Shown here: one piece after another, positions 10,136-22,439 of the stretch | How positions within the stretch are numbered: position 1 is the first letter of the stretch | How the letters are laid out: each line of letters begins with the position of its first letter | From: Pegoplata infirma | Taxonomy: Eukaryota; Arthropoda; Insecta; Diptera; Anthomyiidae | DNA length: 64,000 nt | NCBI GenBank assembly: GCA_963921195.1 | Contig: OY992538.1 | Coordinates: 85,559,904-85,623,903, forward strand | Reading direction: 5' to 3' | The notes under the pieces: model-generated | What the model was told of the DNA's origin: nothing | Database searches by the model: none | Seen by the model: the letters and a program-made list of their open reading frames with translations, nothing else | Translations under genes and position numbers: made by a program

Positions 10136-13100
10136 TATAGAAAAAATGTCTCAGAATCTGAGACTTAGTCTATAGGAAAAATGTCATAGAATCTGAGACT
10201 TTTTGTATAGAAAAAAGTCTTAGAATCTGAGAGTTTTTTCTTTAGGAAAAATGTCTCAGAATCTGAGACTTTTTCTATATGAAAAATGTCTCAGAATCTG
10301 AGACTTTTTGTATAGGAAAAATGTCTTAGAATCTGAGACTTTTTCTGTAGGAAACATGTCTCAGAATCTCAAATTTTTTCTATACGAAAAATATCTTAGA
10401 ATCTGGAAAAATGTCTCAGAATCTGAGACTTTTTCTATAGGAAAAATGTCTTAGAATCTGGAACTTTTTCTATAGGAAAAATGTCTCCGAATCTGATACT
10501 TTTTCTATAGGAAAAATGTCTCAGAATCTAATTTTTTTCTATAGGAAAAATGTCTCAGAATCTGAGCCTTTTTCTATAGGAAAAATGTCTCAGAATCTAA
10601 AACTATTTCTATAGAAAAAATTTTTCAGAATCTGCGACTTTTTCTATAGGAAAAATGTCTCAGAATCTAAGACTTTTTCTATAGGAAAAATGTCTCAGAA
10701 TCTGAGACTTTTTCTATCGGAAGAATGTCTCAGAATTTGAGATTTTTCTATAGGAAAAATGTTTAAAAATCTGAAAATTTTTCTATAGAAAAACTGTCTC
10801 GAAATCTGAGACTTTTTCTATAGCAAAACTGTCTCAGAATCTGAGACTTTTTCTATAGAAAAACTGTCTCAGAATCTGAGACTTTTTCTATAGAAAAACT
10901 GTCTCAGAATCTGAGACTTTTTCTATAGAAAAACTGTCTCAGAATCTGAGACTTTTTCTATAGAAAAACTGTCTCAGAATCTGAGACTTTTTCTATAGCA
11001 AAACTGTCTCAGAATCTGAGACTTTTTCTATAGAAAAACTGTCTCAGAATCTGAGACTTTTTCTATAGAAAAACTGTCTCAGAATCTGAGACTTTTTCTA
11101 TAGAAAAACTGTCTCAGAATCTGAAAGACTGTCAGAATCTATAGAAAAACTGTCTCAGAATCTGAGACTTTTTCTATAGAAAAACTGTCTCAGATTCTGA
11201 GACAGTTTTTCTATAGAAAAAGTCTCAGATTCTGAGACAGTTTTTCTATAGAAAAAGTCTCAGATTCTGAGACAGTTTTTCTATAGAAAAAGTCTCAGAT
11301 TCTGAGACAGTTTTTCTATAGAAAAAGTCTCAGATTCTGAGACAGTTTTTCTATAGAAAAAGTCTCAGATTCTGAGACAGTTTTTCTATAGAAAAAGTCT
11401 CAGATTCTGAGACAGTTTTTCTATAGAAAAAGTCTTAGATTCTGAGACAGTTTTTCTATAGAAAAAGTCTCAGATTCTGAGACAGTTTTTCTATAGAAAA
11501 AGTCTCAGATTCTGAGACAGTTTTTCTATAGAAAAAGTCTCAGATTCTGAGACAGTTTTTCTATAAAAAAAGTCTCAGATTCTGAGACAGTTTTTCTATA
11601 GAAAAAGTCTCAGATTCAGAGACAGTTTTTCTATAGAAAAAGTCTCAGATTCTGAGACAGTTTTTCTATAGAAAATGTCTCAGATTCTGAGACAGTTTTT
11701 CTATAGAAAAAGTCTCAGATTCTGAGACAGTTTTTGTATAGAAAAAGTCTCAGATTCTGAGACAGTTTTTTCTATAGAAAAAGTCTCAGATTCTGAGACA
11801 GTTTTTCTATAGAAAAACTGTCTCATAATCTGAGACTCAGATTCTGAGACAGTTTTTCTATAGAAAAAGTCTCAGATTCTGAGACAGTTTTGCTATAGAA
11901 AAAGTCAGATTCTGAGACAGTTTTTCTATAGAAAAAGTTTCAGATTCTGAGACAGTTTTTCTGTAGAAAAAGTCTCAGATTCTGAGACAGTTTTTCTATA
12001 GAAAAAGTCTCAGATTCTGAGACAGTTTTCCTATAGAAAAAGTCTCAGATTCTGAGACTTTTTCTACAGAAAAACTGTCTCAGAATCTGAAACTTTTTCT
12101 GTAGAAAAACTGTCTCACAATCTGCGACAGTTTCTATACAAAAACTGTCTCACAATCTGCGACATTTTTCTATAGAAAAACTGTCTCAGAATCTGAGACT
12201 TTTTCTATAGAAAAACTGTCTCAGAATCTGAGACATTTTCAATAGAAAAACTGTTTCAGAATCTGAGACTTTTTCTATAGAAAAACTGTCTCTGAATCTG
12301 AGACTTTTTCTATAGAAAAACTGTCTCAGAATCTGAGACTTTTTCTATAGAAAAACTGTCTCAGAATCTGAGACTTTTTCTATAGAAAAACTGTCTCAGA
12401 ATCTGAGACTTTTTCTATAGAAAAACTGTCTCAGAATCTGAGACTTTTTCTATAGAAAAACTGTCTCAGAATCTGAGACTTTTTCTATAGAAAAACTGTC
12501 TCAGAATCTGAGACTTTTTCTATAGAAAAAACTGTCTCAGAATCTGAGACTTTTTCTATAGAAAAAACTGTCTCAGAATCTGAGACTTTTTCTATAGAAA
12601 AACTGTCTCAGAATCTGAGACTTTTTCTATAGAAAAACTGTCTCAGAATCTGAGACTTTTTCTATAGAAAAACTGTCTCAGAATCTGAGACTTTTTCTAT
12701 AGCAAAACTGTCTCAGAATCTGAGACTTTTTCTATAGAAAAACTGTCTCAGAATCTGAGACTTTTTCTATAGAAAAACTGTCTCAGAATCTGAGACTTTT
12801 TCTATAGGAAAACTGTCTTAGAATCTGAGACTTTTTCTATAGAAAAACTGTCTCACAATCTGAGACATTTTCTACAGAAAAACTGTCTCAGAATCTGTTA
12901 CTTTTTCTATAGAAAAACTGTCTCACAATCTGCGACATTTTCTATACAAAAACTGTCTCACAATCTGCGACATTTTCTATACAAAAACTGTCTCAGAATC
13001 TATGACTTTTTCTGTGACATTTTTGTTATAGAAAAATATTCAGATTTTTCCTATAGAAAAAACTCTCAGATTCAGAGTTATTTTTCTCATAGAAAAAAAG

Positions 13101-13225
13101 ACCAGATTCTGAAATACTTTTCCTTTAGAAAAATTCTCAGATTCTGAGACATTTTTCCTAAAGAAAAATTCTCAGATTTTGAGACATTTTTCCTTAAGAA
13201 AAAGTCTCAGATTCTGAGAAGAAGA
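9370..13225 (+). repeat. Main 35-bp satellite array with internal orientation switches
   Basis: Roughly 110 units of about 35 bp. 9370-10780 is diverged (GGAAAAATG linker variant). 10780 to about 12900 is far more uniform (GAAAAACTG linker variant). Orientation is forward to 11195, inverted from there to about 12050, then forward again to about 13010. The turning points are perfect palindromes, for example CTGTCTCAGATTCTGAGACA at 11185. A brief extra switch lies near 11816-11838. 13010-13225 decays into degenerate inverted units. Diverged edges with a uniform centre are typical of satellites homogenised by unequal exchange. Confidence 0.95.
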
Positions 13226-13424
13226 ATTCTTTGTATCGGATTTTTAGCAAACGAATTAAACAACCTAAAAATGCAACATTTGGTTTAGTATTTTTAGTAT
13301 AAGTCATTAATATAATTAAAATTTTTGTAAACAATAAAAAAAAAAGCAAAAAAAAAATTAAAAAATGTGTTTTATTTTTGGAATTTTATTTTGTATTTTG
13401 GCATAATATCGAAAATATATTAAA

Positions 13425-13934
13425 CACAGCTCTGGTTGGAGCAACCGGCAATACGGTTGCTACAACCGGCAAATGTCGTTATCTGAGGTTGCTGCAACCG
13501 GAATTTGAAGGTTGCCACAACTGTAAATTGTCGGTTGCTACAACCGTATATTTACCAGACATGGGCGTTAATGATTACGTTGTGTAATTGATTACAGTTT
13601 CAATTACAATTACATGAAAGGTCGGTCATACATTTGGCTCCCCTAGGGGCACTTTAGGGTAAGTTACAGACATGGGCGTTAATGATTACATTATGTAATT
13701 GATTACAGTTTCAATTACAATTAGATGTAATTAGTAATTGAAAATTTTCAATTTTACTTGTAATTGTAATTGTAATTGAAAAAACTCAATTACTAATTAC
13801 ATGTAATTGTAATTGAAACTGTAATCAATTACACAATTGTAATCATAAACGCCCATGTCTGATATTTACCGGTTGCCGCAACCTCAATCTGAGGTTGGAA
13901 CCTTGTACGGTTGAGACAACCGTATTTTGCTGTG
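13425..13934. mobile_element. Inverted-repeat element with GGTTGC/GCAACC ends
   Basis: The ends are CACAGC at 13425 and GCTGTG at 13934, followed inward by AT-poor modules built from GGTTGCTACAACCGG and relatives in both orientations (13433-13555 and 13865-13925). The middle contains the palindromic MITE 13668-13860 and a fragment of a second copy at 13557-13617. No coding capacity. Confidence 0.6.
13668..13860. mobile_element. Palindromic MITE AGACATGGGCG, 193 bp
   Basis: Terminal repeats of about 60 bp (AGACATGGGCGTTAATGATT at the left, inverted at the right) enclose simple TAATTG/CAATTA sequence, so the whole element can fold into one hairpin. A partial copy of the left arm lies just upstream at 13557-13617 and is separated from it by a piece of the 7940-8360 type repeat. 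Confidence 0.75.
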
Positions 13935-15095
13935 AGTGTAAGGAACTCCAGTTAGGGTGTTATAATTACAAGAGCGGGTACAAGGGGTGGGAAGGGGAAA
14001 TTACCCCCCAAAACCCCACTCCCCCTGGACCAAATTTAAAAAAGTTTAAACAGCAAAAAAAGAAAGAAAACGGAAAGAAAAAGAAAGAAACAGAAGAAAA
14101 AAAGAAAGAATGAAACTTTCTAAAAAATTTTGAAATCCGAAAATTTTTCATAGAAAAAAAAAACTAAACATTTAAAGAAAAAAATCTGAATTTTTTTTTA
14201 GTGAAAATCTCAAAATTTTTAAAGGAAAAGTGTGACTAAATCTGCAAATTGTTTGTGAAAAATTATCTGTCACAGTCTAGAAGTTCTATTTATGAAGACA
14301 AATTTTCTTTGGGAAAAATTATAATTTTCCTTTAAAAAAAAAAAAGTATCAGAAACTGAGTCTTTCTATAGAAAAAATCCTCAGAATCAGAGACTTTAAC
14401 TATAGAAAAAATGTCTCAGACTCTGCGACTTTTTTTATGAAAATCTGAGACTTTTGCTATAGGAAACATTTTTCTATAGGAAAGACTTTTTCTATAGGAA
14501 AAATGAAAGTCTCAGAAACTGAGACTTTTTCTATTGAATACATGTTTTAGAATCTGAAACTTTTTCTAAAGGAAAAAAGTACCAGAATCTGAGACTTTCA
14601 ATAGAAAAAAATCCTCAGAATCAGACACTTTTTTTATAGGAAAACTGTCTCAGAATATGAGACTTTTAAATAGAAAAAATGTCTCAGAATCTGCAACTTT
14701 TTTATAGGAAAAATATCTCAGAGTCTGAGACTTTTTCTGGAGGCAAAATTTCTCAGAATTTAAGAATTTTTCTATGGCAAAAATGTCATAGAATCTGCGA
14801 CTTTTTCTATTGGAAAAATATTTCCGAATCTGATAATTTTTGTGTAGAAAAAATATTTCAGAATCTGAAACTTATTCTATAGGAAAAATTTATCAGAATC
14901 TGAGACTTTTTGTATAGGAAAAATGTCTTTGAATCTGAGACCTTTTTTTATAGGAAAATGTCTCAAAATCTGATACTTTTTCTATAGGAAAAATGTCTCA
15001 GAATCTGAGACTTTTTCTATAAGAAAAAAATCTCAGAATCTGAGACTTTTTCATAGGAAAAATGTCTCGGAATCTGACACTATGTCTCAGAATCT
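13925..15095 (+). repeat. Duplicated satellite flank, copy 2
   Basis: This is the counterpart of 8952-10135, offset by about 4.97 kb. It has the same order of GGGGTGGGAAGGGG, C-rich, purine-rich and satellite-variant blocks. Small deletions separate the copies, for example after CTCGGAATCTGACACTAT near 15078. Confidence 0.8.
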
Positions 15096-15870
15096 GAGAC
15101 TTTTTCTATAGGAAAAATGTCTCAGAATCTGAGACTTTTTCTATTGGAAAAATTTTAGACTTTTTCTATAGGAAAAATGTCTCTGAATCTGAGCCTTTTT
15201 CTATAGGAAAAATGTCTCAGAATATGACACTTTTTCTGTAGGAAAAATTTCTCAGAATCTGAGAGGTTTTCTATAGGAAAAATCTGAGACTTTTTCTATA
15301 GGAAAAATGTCTCAGAATCTGAGACTTTTTCTATAGGAAAAATGTCTCAGAATCTGAGACTTTTTCTATAGGAAAAATGTCTCAGAATCTGAGACTTTTT
15401 CTATAGGAAAAATGTCTCAGAATCTGAGACTTTTTCTAAAGGAAAAATGTCTCAGAATCTGAGACTTTTTCTATAGGAAAAATGTTTCAGAATCTGAGAC
15501 TTTTTCTATAGGAAAAATGCCTCAGAATCTGAGACTTTTTCTATAGGAAAAATGTCTCAAAATGTCTCAAATTGGAAAAATGTCCCAATTTAAGACTTTT
15601 TTATAGAAAAAATATCTGAGAATCTGAGACTTTTTCTATGGGAACAATGTCTCAGAATCTGAGACTATTTCAATAGGAAAAATTTCTCAGAGTCTTAGAC
15701 TTTTTCTATAGGAAAAGTGTTTCAGAATCTGATCCTTTTTTTCTAGGAAAAGTGTTTCTGAATCTGGAGATTTTTCTATAGGAAAAATGTCTCAAAATCT
15801 GAGACTTTTTCTACAAGAAAAATGTCTCAGAATCTGAGACTTTTTCTATAGGAAAAATGTCTCAGAAAAA
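14340..15870 (+). repeat. 35-bp satellite array, second block
   Basis: About 43 forward units of the GGAAAAATG linker variant, most uniform between 15290 and 15540 and diverged at both ends. It follows the duplicated flank in the same way that 9370-10780 does, and stops abruptly at about 15870. Confidence 0.93.
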
Positions 15871-16932
15871 AGAAAGTCCGGTAAAATGTCAGAAGTGAAA
15901 TATCAAGGCTTGAGGCATTTTCTCACAAAGGTGGTTTTTATTTGAAATGTGTGAGATCTGTGATAGGTTACAAGGGGGAATGTTCTTTGGTATGTCGTCT
16001 GTGATGTGTTTCGTGTCAAAAATGGCATGTATTTTTAAATGAATGGTGTTAAGTTTTTGGCTAGTTCATTTGAGTCCGTGTGGCACGTCACTTGACCTAT
16101 GAAGGACCGGCCAGGTGTTAAATATTATTTTTTCAAAAATATTACAAAATTGTTTAGTTCGGAAAAATGTTTGTCTAGATTTTTAGTTGGAAAGCTTTAT
16201 TTTTTAGCGATACAAATCACAACTCCTTGACTTCTTAATCTCTCGAACTGCTTGATCTCTCGGATTTCAAAACATTTAAGAAAACAGTAACTAAATTCGA
16301 TATTTCCTTCAATTTGTTTAAATAAGTGTAGTGTACTCCCAGGCCGTTTTACATTCAAGGACCATTTTAATACTTGTAGTTTTTTTTTCATTTATTTTTT
16401 TGGTGGGTATTCTTTTCAAAGATTTAATGTTATTGATATGCTTACGATGATGCGATGAAAACATTAATTTCCGTTCAAATTTCCATTATATACAGAGAAG
16501 TATTGTATTTGTCTGGGGGTCTAAATGTTTTTCTGTCTCCCATTTAGTGTCTTTTAGATTATAAGGCGTAGATTTCTTACAAGTGGGTGTTTTTAAGTGA
16601 AAATGAATTTGAAGAAAATTAATTTTTGTTATTATTTTTTTTTTTATTAGAAAAAATATACGCATAAATGATAAACAGTAAAAGTTAAAAAGATTAAAGA
16701 TAATAATAAAAATCAAATCAAAGTTTTTTGGATTTTTTATTACAAACAAAAACAAATACATAAAGGACTCCCCCCGAACATATTTAAAACATCTACATGT
16801 AGGGCGGTGAATATATTAGGGTAGCACAAAGATTTTAGTAAGAGTGTCTTAAAATCCTTTATGGGGGGTTTAAACAATAAAACAGCCTTTATATTAGAAA
16901 TTTTGTAAACAGATATAAAAAAAAAATAAATA
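15871..16932. other. Unassigned AT-rich DNA
   Basis: No repeat partner in this window, no inverted repeat and no frame longer than about 90 codons. The longest open stretch (16486-16761, minus) is rich in F, I and K codons as expected from random AT-rich sequence. This could be unique host DNA or a very old element. Confidence 0.45.
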
Positions 16933-17482
16933 CGCAATATTTTTTAATTCTGTTTGTTTTATTTGAAAGATAAACTATTTTAATATTTTTAAAATTTTAT
17001 AACACAAAATTTGGTTAATTAGAATTGCCAGGGATGCCACTCAATTGGAGAATGACTTTTTTAATGAACAAAATTTGCTGAAGTTGTACAGCAAAAACTA
17101 CTGAACCGATTTTGGTGATTATGTTTTTTGATTTGTAGATTATTAAATTATTTAGTACTTTTCGTGGCCATTTTTTGAAAAATATTGATTTTTGTTGAAG
17201 TTATGCTAATATAAACTTAAAAAATGGAAATTTTTTTTTCTTCTTTCTTTAAAAACATAATTATGTCAAAATTTCGCAAAATGGTTACGGTAAGAACTAT
17301 AAATTTAATAGTCTACAAATCAAAAAAAAAATCTTCAACTGATTTTGTACTTAAAAAAAAGCATGCTACAATTGAGTACAAACCCTGGCAATTATAGTTG
17401 ACCAAATTTTGTGTTAATAAATTTTTAAAATATTACAATAATTTGTTTTTCAAATAAAACAAACGAAATTAAAAAAATTGCG
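16933..17482. mobile_element. Inverted-repeat MITE, about 550 bp
   Basis: The first and last roughly 100 bp are reverse complements with few differences. Landmarks are TTTGTTTTATTTGAAA near the left end, AACACAAAATTTGGT at 17003, and CCAGGG at 17028 against CCTGG at 17384. The outermost matching bases are CGCAAT. The right end abuts a truncated copy of the TWA-type element at 17480. No transposase frame. Confidence 0.75.
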
Positions 17483-19701
17483 GCCCAAACTCATTTTTAG
17501 GGGGGTCGATTTGTATGGGGGGAAATTGACCTTTTTCAGTTTTTTACGATTTACGCCTATTTAAACAATATTAATATAGACATGTGTAGTATCAGATTAA
17601 AGGTATTAAAAATACCTATCTCGTGGTGCTAACAACGGGCCAAAGAAGTTAATATTTTTCGACTTATTAACAAAAATGTCATAAAATTTTGGTATTTTAC
17701 TCAATATGACTAAAAGTTGTGCATGTTTGGACACGTTCTTAGCACACGTAGATAGGTTCTCCAAAGACCTTTCATTTGCATAATACACTCAAAAAATACG
17801 TTAGTAGATTTACTATTTTTTTTTTGCTAACGCTAGTTAGCTAACTTTTAGCAAATTTTTAGTTGAGATTAGCATGTTAGCAAAAAATTCTTGTAAACTT
17901 CATTTAGCACATTAGCAATTTTAAACAAACTTTGAACTAATTTCTTTTGCTAAATTTGAAATTGAGTTGACAACATTTTTACAAGATTTTTTGCTAATAC
18001 ACTACGTGACAGTTTTTTGACCAAATGTATCTGACACCTAATCTTTATGTACAATTGTCCGCTGAATCCGAATATGAAGTCAGAATGGTCAAAAGTAGAA
18101 CAGTTTTCGAGATATTCGAAAATAAGCGTTTTTTGTGTTTTTAAAAAAGATGATGTCACTTAAATGCAAATATCTTCAAAGCTATTCGTCGATTTATGTA
18201 TTTCTTTTTTTTTTTAATGAAAGATAATAAAATTACTAAAATAACCATGGGTCGCTTGTGAAGATTAGTTAAGAAATGACAGAGTTACAGTGGACAAAAG
18301 TTCAAACTTTATGAAAAATTTGATGATTTTTTGCAATTTTGCTCTTTTCAAGTTATTGTTTTTAAACCAAACAATTAAAAATTATAATGTTTTATTACAT
18401 AGGACATTATTATATTTAAATACGAACAGTTTGCGCCCAACAAGACCCAGATTGGTGCAAAAATGACAAAGCTACAGAAGATTTAGTGAATTAATCCACC
18501 TTTCATTACTAACATTTAGCTTTGCATATTTACTTGTGTTTTTAAAAAAAAAATCGAAAAGTGGGATAATTCAATTAATCTACTGTAACTTTGTCATTTT
18601 TGCACCGATCTGGATCCTATTGGGCACAAAATGTTCGTATTGAAATAAACTAACGTTTTAAGTGATAAAATTTTAAAAAAATTTATTGTTTGGTTTTAAA
18701 AAAATAAGTTGAAAAGAGCAAATAACGGTAATTTTCTCGATTTTCTCGTAAATATCTCGAAAACTGTTCTACTTTTGACCATTCTGACTTCATATTCTGA
18801 TTCAGCGTTCGGATTTACATAAAGATTAGGTGCCAGATTCATTTGGTCACGACTTTGTTGAAAATTTGTGACACAGTGATATTAGCAAAAATAAATGGTA
18901 AATTTTTTTTTATTTTCAGAAAACTTAAAATGGCGCTATCTCGGAAACTAAGCCAGATAGAGCAAATGGAGGCCATTTTTGGTTCTCGGGCTCTCCATAG
19001 TATCGCCTAATGGGTCCTAACTTTGGATCCAAAAAAGTTAGCATTCCCGAAAATTTGTAAATGCTCATATCTCGGTAAATATTGCCGACACAACAAAAAG
19101 TCCAAAAGCATTTTTGTAGCTCTCAACACGAAGAACAAGACCGCAAAATAATCAAAAGCTCTCCGAGTAATATTTTTGAAGTTATCGAGTTTTTTAATTC
19201 TCAAAACCACGGTGGTCCCCTAAAATCACGTATCTCAAAAACTAAGCAAGGTAGAGCGAAACGGACACTAATTTTGGATCAAAAACTATGACGATTTTTA
19301 AGGAACCCAAGTAGGTCTAGGCCCATTGGGGTCTGGACCTATCGGATCCGAACCCAATGGGGTCCTCAAATGTGTATGAACTAAGTTGAAATAAAAAAAA
19401 TTTCAGTTAACTAATTTTTAGCAAAACGTTTTTGCTAACTTTACCAAAAAAATTGTGGGTTCAAAATCAGCAAATTTTCTTGTAGGTTTGCAAGCTTTTT
19501 TTGCTAACTTTACAGTTTTTTTTTTGAGTGTATAGGAGACAAACGAAAAAAACTGAAAAATGGCCTTGTCTTCCGCCCACCTTTTTACCCCCTAAATATG
19601 AATTTGGGCCGCTAAAAAAAAAATACGTGTATTTTTTCTGATCTACAATATAAAACCAATTCCATAAAGTTCCGCGGGTGACACTAGGGAGACTTCCCTT
19701 G
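17480..19701 (-). mobile_element. TWA-type 600-bp element, copy 1 (inverted, interrupted, truncated)
   Basis: Pieces 17480-17783 and 19533-19701 are the reverse complement of most of the elements at 29205-29804 and 51096-51695. The terminus CTCCCTAGTGTCACCC appears complemented near 19676-19695. The other terminus is missing, and about 30 bp near 17777 are deleted relative to the other copies. A 1745-bp TA-flanked MITE sits inside. Confidence 0.8.
17784..19532 (+). mobile_element. TA-flanked MITE with proven TA duplication, 1745 bp
   Basis: The element CACTCAAAAAATACG...TTTTTTTTTTGAGTG (17786-19530) is flanked by TA on both sides. The uninterrupted site GCATAATATAGGAG can be read in the copies near 29380 and 51275, which shows that exactly one TA was duplicated. 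The inside holds an inverted repeat of about 900 bp centred near 18540 (AGTCAGAATGGTCAAAAGTA at 18077 returns complemented near 18771) and repeated TTTGCTAAC motifs. A truncated relative lies at 60245-60510. Confidence 0.9.
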
Positions 19702-20444
19702 TGAGCTAAAACACCTCAATTCAACCGACGAGTTGACCTCACCAAATTTTTCAGGCTTCTGGTCATTCCAATATTCGAGATATGGGGTCTTGAAAATTGG
19801 GAAAATCGTTTATATTTGACAAAAGTGTTCTGACATAAGTAAAGATATATCAAAAAGTAAAAATGATACAGGTCTTAAACAGATTTCAAATAATAGGTAA
19901 TGAGTAGGGCAACCAAAAATAGGCACTTAAAACAATGTTTTAAGCTCCTAAAAGAAGCCGCAAAAAACATTAAAATAAGCAGTAAAAATTAAAAAAAAAT
20001 ATCTTTCCTTTAGTAATTTTCTCAAAAACGTAGTATTTTATAGGATTGCCTTCAAAATTGTAGGTTTTTCATAAAAAAAATTAGAATCATCATTTTTTTT
20101 TATAAGAAAAAAGTCATGTAAATTAAAGTTACTTTCAAAATTTTTTTTATAAACCTCGAAATTTGTTGGAAATTTTTTTTTTAAAAAATAAAAATTTTAA
20201 TTTATTTTTTTTTTTTTGAAAAAAAAAATTTTTAATAATATTTTTTGTTTACCTTTAATTTAAAAAAAAATAAAAATAAAATAAGCTTATAATTCAAAAA
20301 TAAGCAGAAAAAAGCTTTAAAAAAGAGGTAAAAAGCTAAAATAAGCTAATAAACGAAAAATAAGCAAAAATAAGCAGTTATTGCCAAAATAAGCAAAAAA
20401 AAAGCTCTAACAAATGCAGCTTATTTTCTTTAGTTTTTTACAAT
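19702..20444. other. Unassigned DNA rich in AATAAGC motifs
   Basis: 19702-19905 shows nothing recognisable. 19906-20430 begins with AGGGCAACCAAAAATAGGC and ends with many scattered AATAAGC/AAAAAGC motifs. It may be a degraded inverted-repeat element, but I cannot define both ends. Confidence 0.4.
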
Positions 20445-22025
20445 GTTGGCAATCGATACTTTTTCAATACCGTTATCCGTTTCAAACCCCTTTAAATTGA
20501 ATACCGGTACCAATACCGAAACTCAGTTTTGGTATCGGATACCGGTATCCGAAACCCTTTTCCTTCGGTATCGGTACGAACCGGTATTGAAACGGTTTTT
20601 CTTAAAAACCATGTTTTTAAAAAAAAAAAATAATAGAAAGTTTGTAAATTTTTTGGATTTGTAAATGAAAAATCCTCCAAATGCCTCACAGAAGTCTCAT
20701 AAAAATCAAAAAAATCTTTTGGCACCCACATCGTGAATTAAATAAAAATTTCAAAAAAGCCATACTTCAACCGCGATGCGAGAGCAAAAGAAAATTATTG
20801 ATTTTCACGAAATTTTTATGGATTCATTTTGACTCCCAATAGAAACTTTGTGGACCCCTTTCGTATAGTATAGTTTTTTGATGATTTTTGTTTAATCCGT
20901 GATGTGGGTGTCTAAGGATTTTTTTGATATTTACAGGACTTATACTATGGTTTTCCACCATAGTATAATTTTTTGAAGTGGCTTAACTCGTAGAAATCGT
21001 CCATAAAAGTCCCATAATTCGCGAAAAAAAATAGTTTGCAATATTTTTGAATGTGATCTTGTCTAGGACAGGGAAGACCTTTTTTTCCAAATAGATAACA
21101 CCAAAAAAAAAACTTGAATGCCTAGAAATAATATGAAATATGTAACCGCGATGCGTGAGGGAAATAACTTTAATGCAGTCATTTTGACAACCAATAGAAA
21201 CTTATTGAACCCCTTTCAGCTCAAACAAAAAAGAAAGGTAAAAATCGATATGGCCTTACATTTATGTACTTAAGACATAGGAAAATTTCCAGCAAAAGCG
21301 GTCCAGTGCTTCAAAAGTTATGAGCAAAAGGCTGAATTTCGGCAAGGGTTCAAGGGTTTTTCGTGAATTTTCGAGATAAAAAAAACACGCTAACTTTCGA
21401 AAGGCAATCCTGAGGATGAAGCTTGGCTTGGCATATATATTTGCCGTTCCCCTGGCCTGGTTCGTATTGAATTTCAGCCAAATCGGTCCAGTGGTTCAAA
21501 AGTTATTAGAAAACCGTGAATTTCAGATTGGTTTCACCTTAAATTCACTTGTCGAAAAAACTAGCTTTAAAAAAAATTATGAGTCAGGAAAATATTTTAC
21601 AAAGTATTCTTGTCACTTACAAAAATTTTTATACTAAAACAAAAAAAAACTTTTTTTTTTAAAAATGACTAAAAAAAGTTTTTTACTCAAAATAAAATAT
21701 TTCTCATCAAAATTGTTAATTTGATTCACGTTAGAAAATTAAGTATTACTTTAGAAGGGCATTGTGGAGGGTATTGATGGAATCGCCCAATTCGAATTTA
21801 ACTTTTCTACTTGTTTTTACAAATGTTTTTAAAGTTTTTATACGTTTTTTTTTATTTTTAGCATGTTTTCGATAATACCGGTACGTACCGGTATTGACGT
21901 TTCGGTATCGGAAATACCGTAAACGATTCAACTCAAATACCGTAATCGATACCGATACCGAAATAAATAAAAAAAAAAAACGATACCAATACCGATATCG
22001 ATACCGTTATTCGTTTCGATTGTCA
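20445..22025. mobile_element. Inverted-repeat element with CGATACCG-rich ends
   Basis: The left end has TTGGCAATCGATAC then repeated GGTATCGG/ATACCGG modules to 20600. The right end (21875-22025) has the same modules complemented and finishes with ATTCGTTTCGATTGTCAACC. The inside is AT-rich with smaller inverted pieces (CCCACATCGTGAATTA near 20725 against its complement near 20900) and GGTCCAGTG(G/C)TTCAAAAGTT motifs at 21300 and 21485. A 73-codon open stretch at 21416 spans one of these motifs and is not a gene. The style resembles the MITE at 1592-2068. TSD not found. Confidence 0.6.
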
Positions 22026-22439
22026 ACCTTGGCTTTTTATGATCAGAATTTGTGTTTAATCTAAATTGATTTATCTTTTGAAATAAAAAAGAAGCATTTG
22101 CTTTTTTTGGTTGGCCTAGTAATGAGACAGTATTTAAAATCACGTTCAACAAAAATTTTTTTTTTTGTAAAAGTCAAAGGTTTTAACCTTAATTCTTGGA
22201 GACCTTTATCTCAAAAAAATATTTTTAAAATTTTTGAATAAAATATATGTTATTAAGGATCACATATCGTCACCTAAAATGCAAAAGGCAATAACTAACA
22301 TTTTATTAATTTTACAGGAGAAGCAAAAAACATTATAGAGTACAATTTCTAATTTGTTAATAACTTTGTTGGTTTTGACTGAATTGGTCTAAAATTATGT
22401 GAGGTCGTACATTTTATGAATATGTATCAAAATTTATCA

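Noticed and set aside
10780..13010. CRISPR array
   Set aside because: Units are contiguous 35-bp satellite without unique spacers, in an evidently eukaryotic setting with orientation switches.
13966..14151. Purine-rich frames over the AAAGAAAGAAAA block
   Set aside because: Low-complexity K/E (or F/S) translation of a purine tract in the duplicated satellite flank.
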